Assembly (NCBI GenBank): GCA_016292095.1
Contig: JAEFAB010000047.1
Location: 35,041 to 99,040 of the forward strand
Length of the DNA stretch: 64,000 nucleotides
Source of the DNA: Eubacterium sp.
Lineage (GTDB): Bacteria > Bacillota > Clostridia > Lachnospirales > Lachnospiraceae
Direction of reading: 5' to 3'
The notes below the pieces were generated by a model that worked only from the letters and a program-made list of their open reading frames with translations, made no database searches and was not told the DNA's origin. Below, in pieces: positions 1 through 8,021 of this stretch. The position numbers were made by a program, and so were the translations under genes. Each line of letters starts with the position of its first letter. Within the stretch, counting starts at the first letter, position 1.

Positions 1-230
1 ATAATATAATTTGCTAAACCCTGAGATGCCTTTCTAACTGTGTAGAAATTCATTCTGTTGGTACCGGCACCGATAATACCACGAAGCCCTGCTGTACCAA
101 ATTCCAATTCTTTGTAAAATCTGTCTTCAATTTCTTTGTCATTTCCTTCTAAAGCTTTTAATTCTGCTTTAGTTTCATCATCAAAATATGGATTTGCTAA
201 CCATTCCTGATAAGTATCCTTATAACTCAT
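1..230 (-). CDS. Phosphoglucomutase / phosphomannomutase, N-terminal part (runs off the window)
   Basis: This is the first 76 residues of an alpha-D-phosphohexomutase, which interconverts glucose-1-phosphate and glucose-6-phosphate (or the mannose pair) in the cytoplasm. The visible part has the family's N-terminal signature, FGTAGLRGIIGAG, at about residues 44-56, followed by the N-R-M-N segment that leads into domain 1. The catalytic phosphoserine loop lies beyond the window edge, so glucose and mannose specificity cannot be separated here. The start ATG at 230 follows a GGGAGG ribosome binding site. A TATAAT-like -10 element lies on the minus strand at 297-302; I do not see a well-spaced -35. 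The gene appears to be transcribed on its own. Confidence 0.85.
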   Translation of the reverse strand, partial: MSYKDTYQEWLANPYFDDETKAELKALEGNDKEIEDRFYKELEFGTAGLRGIIGAGTNRMNFYTVRKASQGLANYI

Positions 231-395
231 ATTTTTCCTCCCATTGTTTACCATGGTGAAATTAACAACTAGTCTATTTTTTGCCCATTTGGTGTTATTA
301 TAATACAAACTTTACCGAAATGGAACAAGAAAAAACGTTTTTATACTGAAATTTGTTGAAAATTTGATATTGTTATGAAAATGTATAGAAAAAAA

Positions 396-1379
396 CTACA
401 ATGACGCAATAAATTCCCTTCTGAATCCCTCCTGTTCCTGAAAAGCTTTCAGCTTCTCCTCATTTTTCTCCGAGTACCATGATTTATTGGAGTTGTAATA
501 GTAGTTTACAATCTTCCAAAACTTCTCCGGATATGAAAAAAGAGCTTTCAGCACCGTATACTCTTCCTTCTTTAAAGGATTCTCCGTTTCGTAATGTCCC
601 AACACCTCATGACCCAAAGCAATATTCCAGTTGTTTTTTTCCAGAACTTTTCTTAAGAAATCATATACATCCTGAATCCGTGGACCATAGTAAACCTTCG
701 AAAGATGAACCAGCACCGGATTCTGTTGTTCAAAGCCTATGGCATGCTGATTGTAATTTCCATGAAGGATCTGTTTCTGGCAAATTGCATTCCGGTATAG
801 TTCCTCATACGCTGACTGTTCCAACAATGTAACAGTCTCTTTTCCCTGATTCCAATACGCTTCAATAATTCCCTGAAGATATCGCTCAAAGTAATTCTTA
901 TTTTTTCTTTTCCCAATATAGTTTTTAATGTGTAAGATTTCCTTATTGTGTTTCCGGAATGCATCCAGCATATTTTTCGCCGGATAGATTCGCACAGTTT
1001 CATCCCAAATCGTCGCCATCTCCCTACAGTGTTTGTGAATTTTTCCAAGGTTCTTCGCTGCTTTTTCCAAATGCTCTCTCCTTCGAATGTCACATTCTTC
1101 TACATCATATATTTTTTTCAATACATAGCCGAATCCATCTTCCCCAACGCTAATTATTCGATTTTCTTTATTATGTATCAACTTCTCAGTTTTAATCCCT
1201 CCCTGTTCCAGATATTCCTGGACCGTGAATATGGTTTCCAGTTTTTCTTCACTGAAATCATATTCCATCAGAATATATTTTCCCGTAGCCGTATAACATC
1301 CATAGTTTCCCCGATACTTAAAAGCGCTATCGACCTTCAGATCGTACTGTTCAAAGATTCCTATTGCCTTTTCATTCAT
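396..1379 (-). CDS. CotS-like spore coat / kinase-fold protein
   Basis: The 327-residue product resembles the CotS/YutH group of spore coat proteins, which have an aminoglycoside-phosphotransferase-like kinase fold. Visible features are an N-terminal strand region (YRGNYGCYTATGKYILMEY), a conserved lysine pair after FGYVLKK, and a helical C-terminal half rich in aromatic and charged residues. The segment LGKIHKH near residue 114 matches the helix these proteins carry. The clear HxDxxxxN catalytic loop of active phosphotransferases is not evident; LHGNYNQHAIG near residue 210 is the nearest equivalent, so activity is doubtful. I chose the ATG at 1379 over a GTG at 1388 because GGTGG is well spaced from it. 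The gene follows cca but is separated from it by a terminator. Family assignment is by eye and moderate. Confidence 0.6.
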   Translation of the reverse strand: MNEKAIGIFEQYDLKVDSAFKYRGNYGCYTATGKYILMEYDFSEEKLETIFTVQEYLEQGGIKTEKLIHNKENRIISVGEDGFGYVLKKIYDVEECDIRRREHLEKAAKNLGKIHKHCREMATIWDETVRIYPAKNMLDAFRKHNKEILHIKNYIGKRKNKNYFERYLQGIIEAYWNQGKETVTLLEQSAYEELYRNAICQKQILHGNYNQHAIGFEQQNPVLVHLSKVYYGPRIQDVYDFLRKVLEKNNWNIALGHEVLGHYETENPLKKEEYTVLKALFSYPEKFWKIVNYYYNSNKSWYSEKNEEKLKAFQEQEGFRREFIASL

Positions 1380-1474
1380 ACATTCCACCCACTTCGCGTC
1401 TGTTTTCTACTCCTAGACTATGAGTGGGCCTCGGCTTTTATGACATTGAGTGGAATGCAATTTACCAAAAGAAA

Positions 1475-1498
1475 AACACCGGACCAGCTTCCGATGTT
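1475..1498 (-). terminator. Intrinsic terminator downstream of cca
   Basis: On the minus strand a GC-rich hairpin (arms AACATCGGA and TCCGGTGTT, six-base loop) is followed by TTTCTTTT. It lies just past the cca stop codon and separates cca from the CotS-like gene. Confidence 0.75.
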
Positions 1499-1506
1499 TT
1501 CCTCGT

Positions 1507-2874
1507 TTATATTAATTTTTTCGCTTCTTCCATTAACAGTTCTTTTTGATTTTTTTGCGGTTCCTTCAAAACAATATCCATTAACTCATCCAGAACCGTT
1601 CCTATTTTTTCTCCCACAGGGCATCCTATGGCAATCAAATCCTTCCCGGAAATATTCATCTCCTTAATGGAAGTACAAATCCCTTCTTTAACAATCAATT
1701 CATACTGTTCTTTCGTGTACAGATAGGCATCAAATCCGTTTTCTTTTCCATAGTCGCTTTTTCCCTGGAAATCTGCATAAACCAATTGCAAATAATTGTC
1801 ATAAATATCTTTACCGATTTTATAAACACTTCTGCGAATCGCTTCCGGACTTGCTCCCAACGCTGTGGTTGTAGGCCGGTCATCATGACAATCCACCAGT
1901 TTCGAAACTACCTTAATTGTCTTGTTATCCATCTTCATCCGACGCATCACTTCCACTGCCATGGTACTCCCCACATGGGCATGCCCGTAAAAATGATCTC
2001 TGCCATCCTTGGTAGTCCTACTCTTCGGTTTTCCCACATCATGTAACAGTGCTGCCCATCGCATGGTTTTATTTGCCTGCACATGCTTCATCACTTCCAC
2101 GGTGTGCCTTCCCACATCATATTTGTGGTACGGCGTATTCTGCGGGCATTCCACCATGGCATCAAACTCCGGCAATACTACCTTCGTCACTCCCAACTCA
2201 TATGCATCCATGATTTTTTCCGGATGCTTGGAAAGAAGAAGCTTTTCCATTTCCGTATGTATTCTCTCTGCACTGATTTTTTCCAGAGTCGGAGCCAACG
2301 TCCGAATCGCTTCTTTCGTGGTCTCTGATACGGTAAATCCCAACTGCGCGGAAAAACGAATTGCACGAAGAATACGCAATGCATCTTCTTCAAAACGCTG
2401 TTCTGCTTTTCCTACACAGGTAATGCACTTTCGCTGCAAATCTCCCATTCCGTCAAAGGCATCGATTAATCCCACCGTCGGATTGTAGGCCATGGCATTG
2501 ATGGTAAAGTCTCTGCGCTTCAAATCTTCAATCAGATTAGAAGTATACTCCACGGAGTCCGGATGTCTTCCGTCAGTATATTCGCCGTCAATTCGATAGG
2601 TTGTTACTTCATAACCTTCCCCACCAATTCGTACTGTCACGGTGCCATGCTGTAAACCGGTATCCAAAGTCTTATGAAAAACATCTTTTACCTGCTGTGG
2701 CAAAGCTGACGTGGTAATATCCCAGTCATCCGGCGTACGCCCCAAAATGGCATCCCGGACACAACCGCCCACCGCAAAGGCTTCATGACCGTTTTCTTCC
2801 AAAACAGACAAAATAATCTTTACATTCCGTGGTACATCTATTTTAAAATCTTTGTTTCCATTATATTGTTCCAT
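1507..2874 (-). CDS. cca: CCA tRNA nucleotidyltransferase with HD domain
   Basis: The 455-residue enzyme adds or repairs the 3'-terminal CCA of tRNAs. It is a class II nucleotidyltransferase: the head has GGCVRD at residues 36-41 and the metal-binding DDWDIT at 49-54. The flexible-loop and neck region with RRDFTINAMAYNP follows, and the arginine-rich template segment EDALRILRAIRFSAQLGF is present. The C-terminal half carries an HD phosphohydrolase-type motif (ALLHDVGKPK, near residue 285). Length matches HD-containing bacterial enzymes. Translation starts at an ATG that directly follows the TAA stop of the upstream MocR-type gene, with GGAGG inside the end of that gene, so the two are probably cotranscribed and translationally coupled. 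Confidence 0.95.
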   Translation of the reverse strand: MEQYNGNKDFKIDVPRNVKIILSVLEENGHEAFAVGGCVRDAILGRTPDDWDITTSALPQQVKDVFHKTLDTGLQHGTVTVRIGGEGYEVTTYRIDGEYTDGRHPDSVEYTSNLIEDLKRRDFTINAMAYNPTVGLIDAFDGMGDLQRKCITCVGKAEQRFEEDALRILRAIRFSAQLGFTVSETTKEAIRTLAPTLEKISAERIHTEMEKLLLSKHPEKIMDAYELGVTKVVLPEFDAMVECPQNTPYHKYDVGRHTVEVMKHVQANKTMRWAALLHDVGKPKSRTTKDGRDHFYGHAHVGSTMAVEVMRRMKMDNKTIKVVSKLVDCHDDRPTTTALGASPEAIRRSVYKIGKDIYDNYLQLVYADFQGKSDYGKENGFDAYLYTKEQYELIVKEGICTSIKEMNISGKDLIAIGCPVGEKIGTVLDELMDIVLKEPQKNQKELLMEEAKKLI

Positions 2875-4260
2875 TTAGTCCTCCAAAGCCCGGTTCATAA
2901 TTTCCAGTGCTTTTTTCAAATCTTCTTCCTGAACGGCAGAATAATTAATAATAAACTGATGTTTAAAATTTTCATTATCATTATAGCAGTATTCCGCCAC
3001 CGTAGAAATATTAATATTGTTGTTTTTTAATTTTTCCACGTACTGCTCATCATCAATATCACGATTAATCTTCAGAATAAAATGCAATCCGGCATTTTCT
3101 TCTTCAATGGTTACTTTATCAAAAATCGGAGATTCCTTAATTGCCGTCAAAATATGATTTCGATACTCCCGATAATAATTTCTCATTCGATTGATATGTC
3201 TTTCATAATATCCTAACCGGATAAAGTTTGCCAGCGTGTACTGTTCAAAACCGGTAACCGTACTGGAATAAAAGTCAAACTTTTCCCGAAATACTTTCAT
3301 CAGTTTTTCCGGCAAAATCATATAAGCAATGCGAATAGACGGTGCCAATGTTTTTGAAAAGGTATTCATATAAATAACCCGTTCTTCATCAATACTGGCA
3401 AGGGTTGGAATCGGTTTGCCACTAAAACGAAATTCGCTGTCATAATCATCCTCGATAATATAACTGTCGTTGTCTCTTGCCCACTGAATCAGCATATGTC
3501 TTCTTGCAACCGGCACAACACAACCGGTTGGAAAATGATGGGACGGCGACAAATGAACTGCTGACGCATTGCTTCCTTTCAGTGCTTCTACCTTTAAACC
3601 GTTCCGATCCACCGGAATCCGAATACAACGAATTCCGTTGCTTTCATAAACTTTTCCAATTTTTTTATGTCCCGGATCTTCTACAGCAATCATAGAACTA
3701 TGTCCCAAAATCTGTACAATCAGTCCATAAAGATATTCCGTTCCTGCACCGACAATAATGTTATTGGGATCAATACTCAAACCTCGATACTTTTCCAGAT
3801 GCATGGAAATATATTGGCGAAGCGGCGCTACCCCCTGGCTCTCCGGACTTTCCAAAAAAGAGTTTTCCTGATCCAATAAGGTCTGTCGCATTACCTTAGA
3901 CCAGGTGGAAAACGGAAAACTGTCATAGAGAATATGATTGGATTTAAAATCCACCAACCATTTTTTACGTTTCTTTTCCGCCACGGGAATTCTCTTCTTT
4001 TTTCCCTGAATATATTTTCCGCCAATATCCCCGGCAAAATATCCTCTCTTTTCCTTTGCAAAAATATAACCTTCCGTCACCAATTGGGCATAGGCATTTT
4101 CCACGGTAATCACACTGATTCCGTGACTCTTTGCAAACTCCCTTTTGGAAGGCAGTTTTTCTCCCGGTTCAATTTTCCCGGTGAGAATATCATTTTTAAT
4201 ACAGTGATACAGATATTCATAAATGGGATGACTGCCCCTTTTTTCCAAATCATATAACAT
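2875..4260 (-). CDS. MocR/PdxR-type GntR regulator with aminotransferase domain
   Basis: This 461-residue protein joins an N-terminal GntR-type winged helix-turn-helix (residues about 8-75, with EKLPSKREFAKSHGIS and the TVENAY recognition region) to a fold-type I aminotransferase domain. The PLP-contact Asp (EDDYDSEF) and the Schiff-base lysine (NTFSKTLAPSIR) are both present. Known members such as PdxR sense PLP and control vitamin B6 genes. The context supports that role: the gene is divergent from a pyridoxal kinase gene 107 bp away, with a perfect 15-bp dyad in between. It abuts cca (stop TAA immediately followed by ATG). Which ligand it senses is inferred from the neighbour only. Confidence 0.85.
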   Translation of the reverse strand: MLYDLEKRGSHPIYEYLYHCIKNDILTGKIEPGEKLPSKREFAKSHGISVITVENAYAQLVTEGYIFAKEKRGYFAGDIGGKYIQGKKKRIPVAEKKRKKWLVDFKSNHILYDSFPFSTWSKVMRQTLLDQENSFLESPESQGVAPLRQYISMHLEKYRGLSIDPNNIIVGAGTEYLYGLIVQILGHSSMIAVEDPGHKKIGKVYESNGIRCIRIPVDRNGLKVEALKGSNASAVHLSPSHHFPTGCVVPVARRHMLIQWARDNDSYIIEDDYDSEFRFSGKPIPTLASIDEERVIYMNTFSKTLAPSIRIAYMILPEKLMKVFREKFDFYSSTVTGFEQYTLANFIRLGYYERHINRMRNYYREYRNHILTAIKESPIFDKVTIEEENAGLHFILKINRDIDDEQYVEKLKNNNINISTVAEYCYNDNENFKHQFIINYSAVQEEDLKKALEIMNRALED

Positions 4261-4296
4261 TGGCGGCTCCTTTCTGGTCTTATGTTTCTTTCAATA

Positions 4297-4337
4297 ATTG
4301 ATAATATCAATAATACCACATTCAATGTATAATGCAA
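4297..4337 (-). promoter_or_regulatory. Promoter and dyad operator between the MocR-type gene and the pyridoxal kinase gene
   Basis: On the minus strand, TTGCAT (4332-4337) and TATTAT (4310-4315) with a 16-bp spacer make a good promoter for the regulator gene. A perfect dyad, ATTGATA-A-TATCAAT (4297-4311), overlaps the end of that -10 and the likely start point, where a bound repressor would block it. On the plus strand TATAAT at 4328-4333 could serve the kinase gene. Autoregulation by the MocR-type protein is an inference. Confidence 0.55.
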
Positions 4338-4367
4338 TCATTGTTACAACTAGGTTGGAGGTAAACC

Positions 4368-5216
4368 ATGAAACGATTAATGACAATTCAGGATATATCA
4401 TGTATTGGAAAGTGCTCTCTTACGGTGGCACTGCCAATTATTTCTTCTATGGGAATTGAAACTGCCATTGTACCTACTGCAGTTCTTTCCACCCATACTC
4501 AGTTTCCGAATTTTACCTTCCGTGATTTAACGGATGATTTGGAACCTATCAAAAAACACTGGGAAAGTCAGAAGTTCCAATTTAGCACAATTTATACCGG
4601 ATACCTTGGTTCTCAACGTCAGATTAAAATTGTATCAGAATTCTTTGATACTTTTGGCAGCAAAGATAATTACATTGTGGTCGATCCCGCCATGGCAGAG
4701 GATGGAGTTCTCTATCCCGGATTTGATGGGCATTTTGCTAAAGAGATGAAACATTTATGCGGCAAGGCAGATATTATTCTTCCGAATATTTCCGAAGCGT
4801 GCCTGATGTTGGGAGAAACCTATCCCGGTGAAGATGCCTCTTTGGAATTCCTTCAGGAGTTATTAAAGAAATTAGTAGCATTGGGATGCAATACTGCAGT
4901 AATTACCGGCGTTTCTTTCCCGGACGGCACCCTGGGCTTTTTAGGATATCACAAAAAAAATAAGGAATTCTTCAGTTATGGAACTGAAAAAATTCCTTAT
5001 CGTTCTCATGGGACCGGCGATGTCTTTTCCAGCACATTCTCCGGTGCGTTAACCAAGGGCTTTTCCATTGAGGAAGCCTTAATAGTTGCTGCAGATTATA
5101 CCTGTGCCTGCATCAAGAATACTTATCTTGATCCGGAACATGTAACCTATGCAGTAAATTTTGAAGCAGAAATTCCTTATCTGCTGAAATTACTATCCAT
5201 TATTCCTTCAGAGTAA
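4368..5216 (+). CDS. pdxY: Pyridoxal / pyridoxamine kinase
   Basis: The 282-residue protein is a ribokinase-superfamily vitamin B6 kinase that phosphorylates pyridoxal or pyridoxamine in the salvage route to PLP. It begins with the family's IQDISCIGKCSLTVALPI segment, has the substrate-side TVLSTHTQF-like motif (AVLSTHTQFPN), and carries the C-terminal anion-hole and catalytic-base motif SHGTGDVFSS near residue 216. Length is typical. GGAGG lies 7 bases before the ATG. It is divergent from a MocR-type regulator that probably controls it. No clear terminator follows; the next gene, metK, converges on it. Confidence 0.9.
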   Translation: MKRLMTIQDISCIGKCSLTVALPIISSMGIETAIVPTAVLSTHTQFPNFTFRDLTDDLEPIKKHWESQKFQFSTIYTGYLGSQRQIKIVSEFFDTFGSKDNYIVVDPAMAEDGVLYPGFDGHFAKEMKHLCGKADIILPNISEACLMLGETYPGEDASLEFLQELLKKLVALGCNTAVITGVSFPDGTLGFLGYHKKNKEFFSYGTEKIPYRSHGTGDVFSSTFSGALTKGFSIEEALIVAADYTCACIKNTYLDPEHVTYAVNFEAEIPYLLKLLSIIPSE

Positions 5217-5335
5217 AATTATAATTTTCTTTCAAAGCATTTTTTAATTGTCGGCTGGCAGTATTGAGACGCTCATTCATCAGGGTGTTCCAATCTGCCA
5301 GTTTTGCTTTTACGTTATCTATGCTTTTTCACATT

Positions 5336-6523
5336 TTATAAATAACTCTTTAATACATCGACTTTATCAATTGCTTCCCATGGTAAAGAAATATCATTTC
5401 TTCCGAAATGTCCGTAGGCTGCAGTCTGCTTGTAAATTGGTCTTCTCAAATCAAGCATCTTAATGATTCCTGCCGGGCGAAGATCAAAGTTTTCACGAAT
5501 GATTTCCACTAATCTTTCATCGGAAAGAACTCCGGTTCCAAAAGTATCCACCATAACAGAGGTTGGCTGTGCCACACCGATTGCGTAAGAAAGCTGGATT
5601 TCACATTTCTTTGCCAATCCTGCGGCTACAATGTTCTTTGCCACATATCTTGCTGCATATGCTGCGGAACGGTCTACCTTAGTACAATCCTTTCCTGAGA
5701 AAGCTCCACCGCCGTGTCTTGCATATCCACCGTAAGTATCTACAATAATCTTACGTCCTGTAAGACCGGAGTCCCCCTGTGGTCCACCGATTACAAATCG
5801 ACCTGTTGGATTGATAAAGAATTTTGTATTTTCATCTACCATTTCCTGTGGAATCACCGCATCAATCACATATTTTCTGATATCTTCATGAATCTGTTCC
5901 TGTGTCACTTCCGGATTATGCTGTGTGGAAATAACAACTGCATCCACTCTAGCCGGCTTTCCGTCTTCATCATATTCCACAGTTACCTGACTCTTTCCGT
6001 CCGGACGTAAATAATCCAGTGTTCCATTCTTACGAACTTCTGTTAATTTTCTTGTTAACTTATGAGCCAAAGAAATCGGATATGGCATAAATTCTTCTGT
6101 TTCATCAGTTGCATAACCAAACATCATACCCTGATCTCCGGCACCGATTGCTTCGATTTCATCTTCACTCATAGTATGTTCCTTTGCTTCCAACGCCTTA
6201 TCAACACCCATGGCAATATCTGCAGACTGTTCATCTAATGCAGTGATAACACCACAAGTATCACAGTCAAAACCATACTTTGCTCTGTCATAACCAATTT
6301 CTCTAATGGTATCTCTTACCACTTTCTGAATATCCACATAGCCTTCTGTGGTAACTTCACCCATTACCAATACCAATCCTGTAGTAATTGCTGTTTCACA
6401 GGCAACACGGCTGTTTGGATCCTGTCTCATTAATTCATCTAAAATGGCATCGGAAATCTGATCACAGATTTTATCCGGATGTCCTTCTGTTACGGATTCT
6501 GAAGTAAATAATCTCTTTTCCAT
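5336..6523 (-). CDS. metK: S-adenosylmethionine synthase
   Basis: MetK makes S-adenosylmethionine from methionine and ATP. The 395-residue product has all three family blocks: the N-terminal [19 protein letters not shown], the central [12 protein letters not shown], and the phosphate-binding loop [16 protein letters not shown]. Length is standard. The ATG follows AAAGGTGAG. A SAM-I riboswitch with its own terminator and a consensus promoter sits in the 5' leader, so the gene should be shut down when SAM is abundant. It is monocistronic, converging on the pyridoxal kinase gene. Confidence 0.97.
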   Translation of the reverse strand: MEKRLFTSESVTEGHPDKICDQISDAILDELMRQDPNSRVACETAITTGLVLVMGEVTTEGYVDIQKVVRDTIREIGYDRAKYGFDCDTCGVITALDEQSADIAMGVDKALEAKEHTMSEDEIEAIGAGDQGMMFGYATDETEEFMPYPISLAHKLTRKLTEVRKNGTLDYLRPDGKSQVTVEYDEDGKPARVDAVVISTQHNPEVTQEQIHEDIRKYVIDAVIPQEMVDENTKFFINPTGRFVIGGPQGDSGLTGRKIIVDTYGGYARHGGGAFSGKDCTKVDRSAAYAARYVAKNIVAAGLAKKCEIQLSYAIGVAQPTSVMVDTFGTGVLSDERLVEIIRENFDLRPAGIIKMLDLRRPIYKQTAAYGHFGRNDISLPWEAIDKVDVLKSYL

Positions 6524-6600
6524 TTTTTCTCACCTTTCATTTATTATTACTCTGTTATACTGTTCCGGTATACCGAGATGGAGTTTCAATCTCCCGTATA

Positions 6601-6630
6601 CATAAAGAAAAGTCCACATAAAGTGGACTT
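6601..6630 (-). terminator. metK: Expression-platform terminator of the metK SAM-I riboswitch
   Basis: A hairpin with arms AAGTCCAC and GTGGACTT (five-base loop) is followed on the minus strand by TTTTCTTT. It lies between the riboswitch aptamer and metK, where SAM-dependent termination would act. Confidence 0.8.
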
Positions 6631-6650
6631 GAAATCAAGGTTATCAAATC

Positions 6651-6750
6651 CTCTTATTGATCAGCTATTGCTGCTCGGGTAGGCACCTTCCTCATCGGGG
6701 GTTGCCGTGGCTTCATCGATCCTTGTATCTCCGCCATCTCTTAATAAGAG
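6651..6750 (-). promoter_or_regulatory. SAM-I (S-box) riboswitch
   Basis: The minus-strand sequence has the S-box core: helix P1 formed by CTCTTATT at the 5' end and AATAAGAG at the 3' end, then GATGAAGCCACGGCAACC, then GGTGCC followed by a short hairpin. These are the conserved SAM-contact and kink-turn segments of the family. A terminator hairpin lies downstream and metK follows. By family knowledge, SAM binding stabilises P1 and favours termination. Confidence 0.93.
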
Positions 6751-6772
6751 TAATATATTTCACACAGTGATT

Positions 6773-6801
6773 GTTATATCATTAGTTTTTATGGATGTCA
6801 A
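6773..6801 (-). promoter_or_regulatory. Consensus promoter of the metK leader
   Basis: On the minus strand TTGACA (6796-6801) and TATAAC (6773-6778) are separated by 17 bp. The expected start point is about 15 bases before the first base of riboswitch helix P1. Confidence 0.8.
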
Positions 6802-6811
6802 CAAGTTTCCC

Positions 6812-7927
6812 CTAATTCTTTTGAAGCTTAATATAATTCTTATATACCTTTAACGTAACCGTTTCACCAATAGAATACTTATTCTTTGAGCTGGACATTT
6901 TGTATTCGATCATTCTGTAACCATCTGATGTACGGATACGAATGATATATACCACTCCCGGTTTTTTATTATAAGACATTCCTATTTCTTCTTCGCAACC
7001 ACAGATTTCTCCGGTTATAGTCTTCCCATGAATCATAACCGATATAAATCTGTAAAATTGGGCAGATGATTTATAAATGCATACGATTTCAATAATTAAA
7101 ATAAGCCCAAACCCTGTCACCCCTAGTAAGATGCCGAAAATTTCTTTGCCACCGATTTTCCCTATAGATTTTAGCAAACCTACAGAAATTACAATTAATA
7201 TCGGTGTTGCTATGAACAAAAAAAATCCAAAATATGACATTGCAAAACAGTTCCAAAGATTGACATGTGCCACTTTGCAATGGACAAACGATGCTCCACC
7301 GTTGTACCCGATAACATCAGGGATTGATTCAAAACTTAAATCTTTAAGATTTTCTATGGTCTTTCTCTTTCCATTTTTCTTTAATAAAAGAACGATATTG
7401 CCAAAGACCTTTAACGTTACAATGCATCCCGCACTATAGAATCTACAGTCTTTTTGTATTTTATATTTTTTATATTCAAAAGTTCTTTGGCCAACCGGGG
7501 TACTTACCATTATTGTTAACAGACTATTTTCTTGATCAACTTTGAGAACTGTTCCTTGAATCTTCTTTCCAAATATCCGCACAACAATTTCATCATATAT
7601 GCCACGTAAAATATTGAACAGGAGCCAAATTGTCACAAAGCCAAACACAGGGATACAAACTATCGAAAACATCAAGCCAACATCATCCCCATAAATTGCT
7701 GCATATATTCCCATAAATGTACTAGTTAACATCGCCAGCTCAAACACAATCCCCCATAAATATTCCCATTTTGTAGTACCTGCCGCCCTAATAAAAATAT
7801 TCTTATTTTCCTTCTTTATTTTTCCATTCTCCTGCAACGGAACTGTCGAACCTTCAATTATTTTCCCCAGCACTTCTTTATTCTCAGTTTTCAAAACCTC
7901 ATTGTGGTCAATTATTTTCTTCGCCAT
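6812..7927 (-). CDS. Membrane protein with tandemly duplicated TM-hairpin/beta-domain module
   Basis: I do not recognise a named family. The 371-residue product contains two copies of one module. Each has a pair of hydrophobic helices (about residues 55-105 and 220-290) followed by a small beta-rich soluble domain beginning G-K-x-I-x-G and ending in near-identical strands: IVTLKVFGNIVLLLKKN in the first, TVTLKVYKNYIKLQKN at the C-terminus. The arrangement recalls DUF3592-like membrane proteins. No enzymatic motif is visible. An ATG at 7936 in the same frame is possible; I prefer 7927 because GGGATGG sits just upstream of it. It lies between the leuA terminator and the metK promoter and has no obvious operon partner. 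Confidence 0.7.
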   Translation of the reverse strand: MAKKIIDHNEVLKTENKEVLGKIIEGSTVPLQENGKIKKENKNIFIRAAGTTKWEYLWGIVFELAMLTSTFMGIYAAIYGDDVGLMFSIVCIPVFGFVTIWLLFNILRGIYDEIVVRIFGKKIQGTVLKVDQENSLLTIMVSTPVGQRTFEYKKYKIQKDCRFYSAGCIVTLKVFGNIVLLLKKNGKRKTIENLKDLSFESIPDVIGYNGGASFVHCKVAHVNLWNCFAMSYFGFFLFIATPILIVISVGLLKSIGKIGGKEIFGILLGVTGFGLILIIEIVCIYKSSAQFYRFISVMIHGKTITGEICGCEEEIGMSYNKKPGVVYIIRIRTSDGYRMIEYKMSSSKNKYSIGETVTLKVYKNYIKLQKN

Positions 7928-7961
7928 AATATCCATCCCATTGTTCGATTTTTTTCAATAA

Positions 7962-8016
7962 AAGAGTCGTCTTACTTTTGGTGTCAGTACACACCTTCAA
8001 AGTAACGACGACTCTT
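7962..8016 (-). terminator. Long hairpin terminator after leuA
   Basis: Outer arms AAGAGTCGTC and GACGACTCTT enclose a second stem (TTACTTT with AAAGTAA, and GGTGTG with CACACC). On the minus strand the hairpin is followed by TTTTATTG. It begins six bases after the leuA stop codon. Confidence 0.8.
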
Positions 8017-8021
8017 CGTAA

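Noticed and set aside
948..1667. 239-residue plus-strand frame across the CotS-like and cca genes
   Set aside because: It is antisense to two well-supported genes, crosses their terminator, and has Phe/Ser-rich shadow composition.
5205..5310. Protein-like minus-strand peptide between metK and the pyridoxal kinase gene (KAKLADWNTLMNERLNTASR and onwards)
   Set aside because: It reads plausibly for about 40 residues but lacks a start codon with a binding site and runs antisense into the end of the kinase gene. It could be a gene remnant; too little to call.
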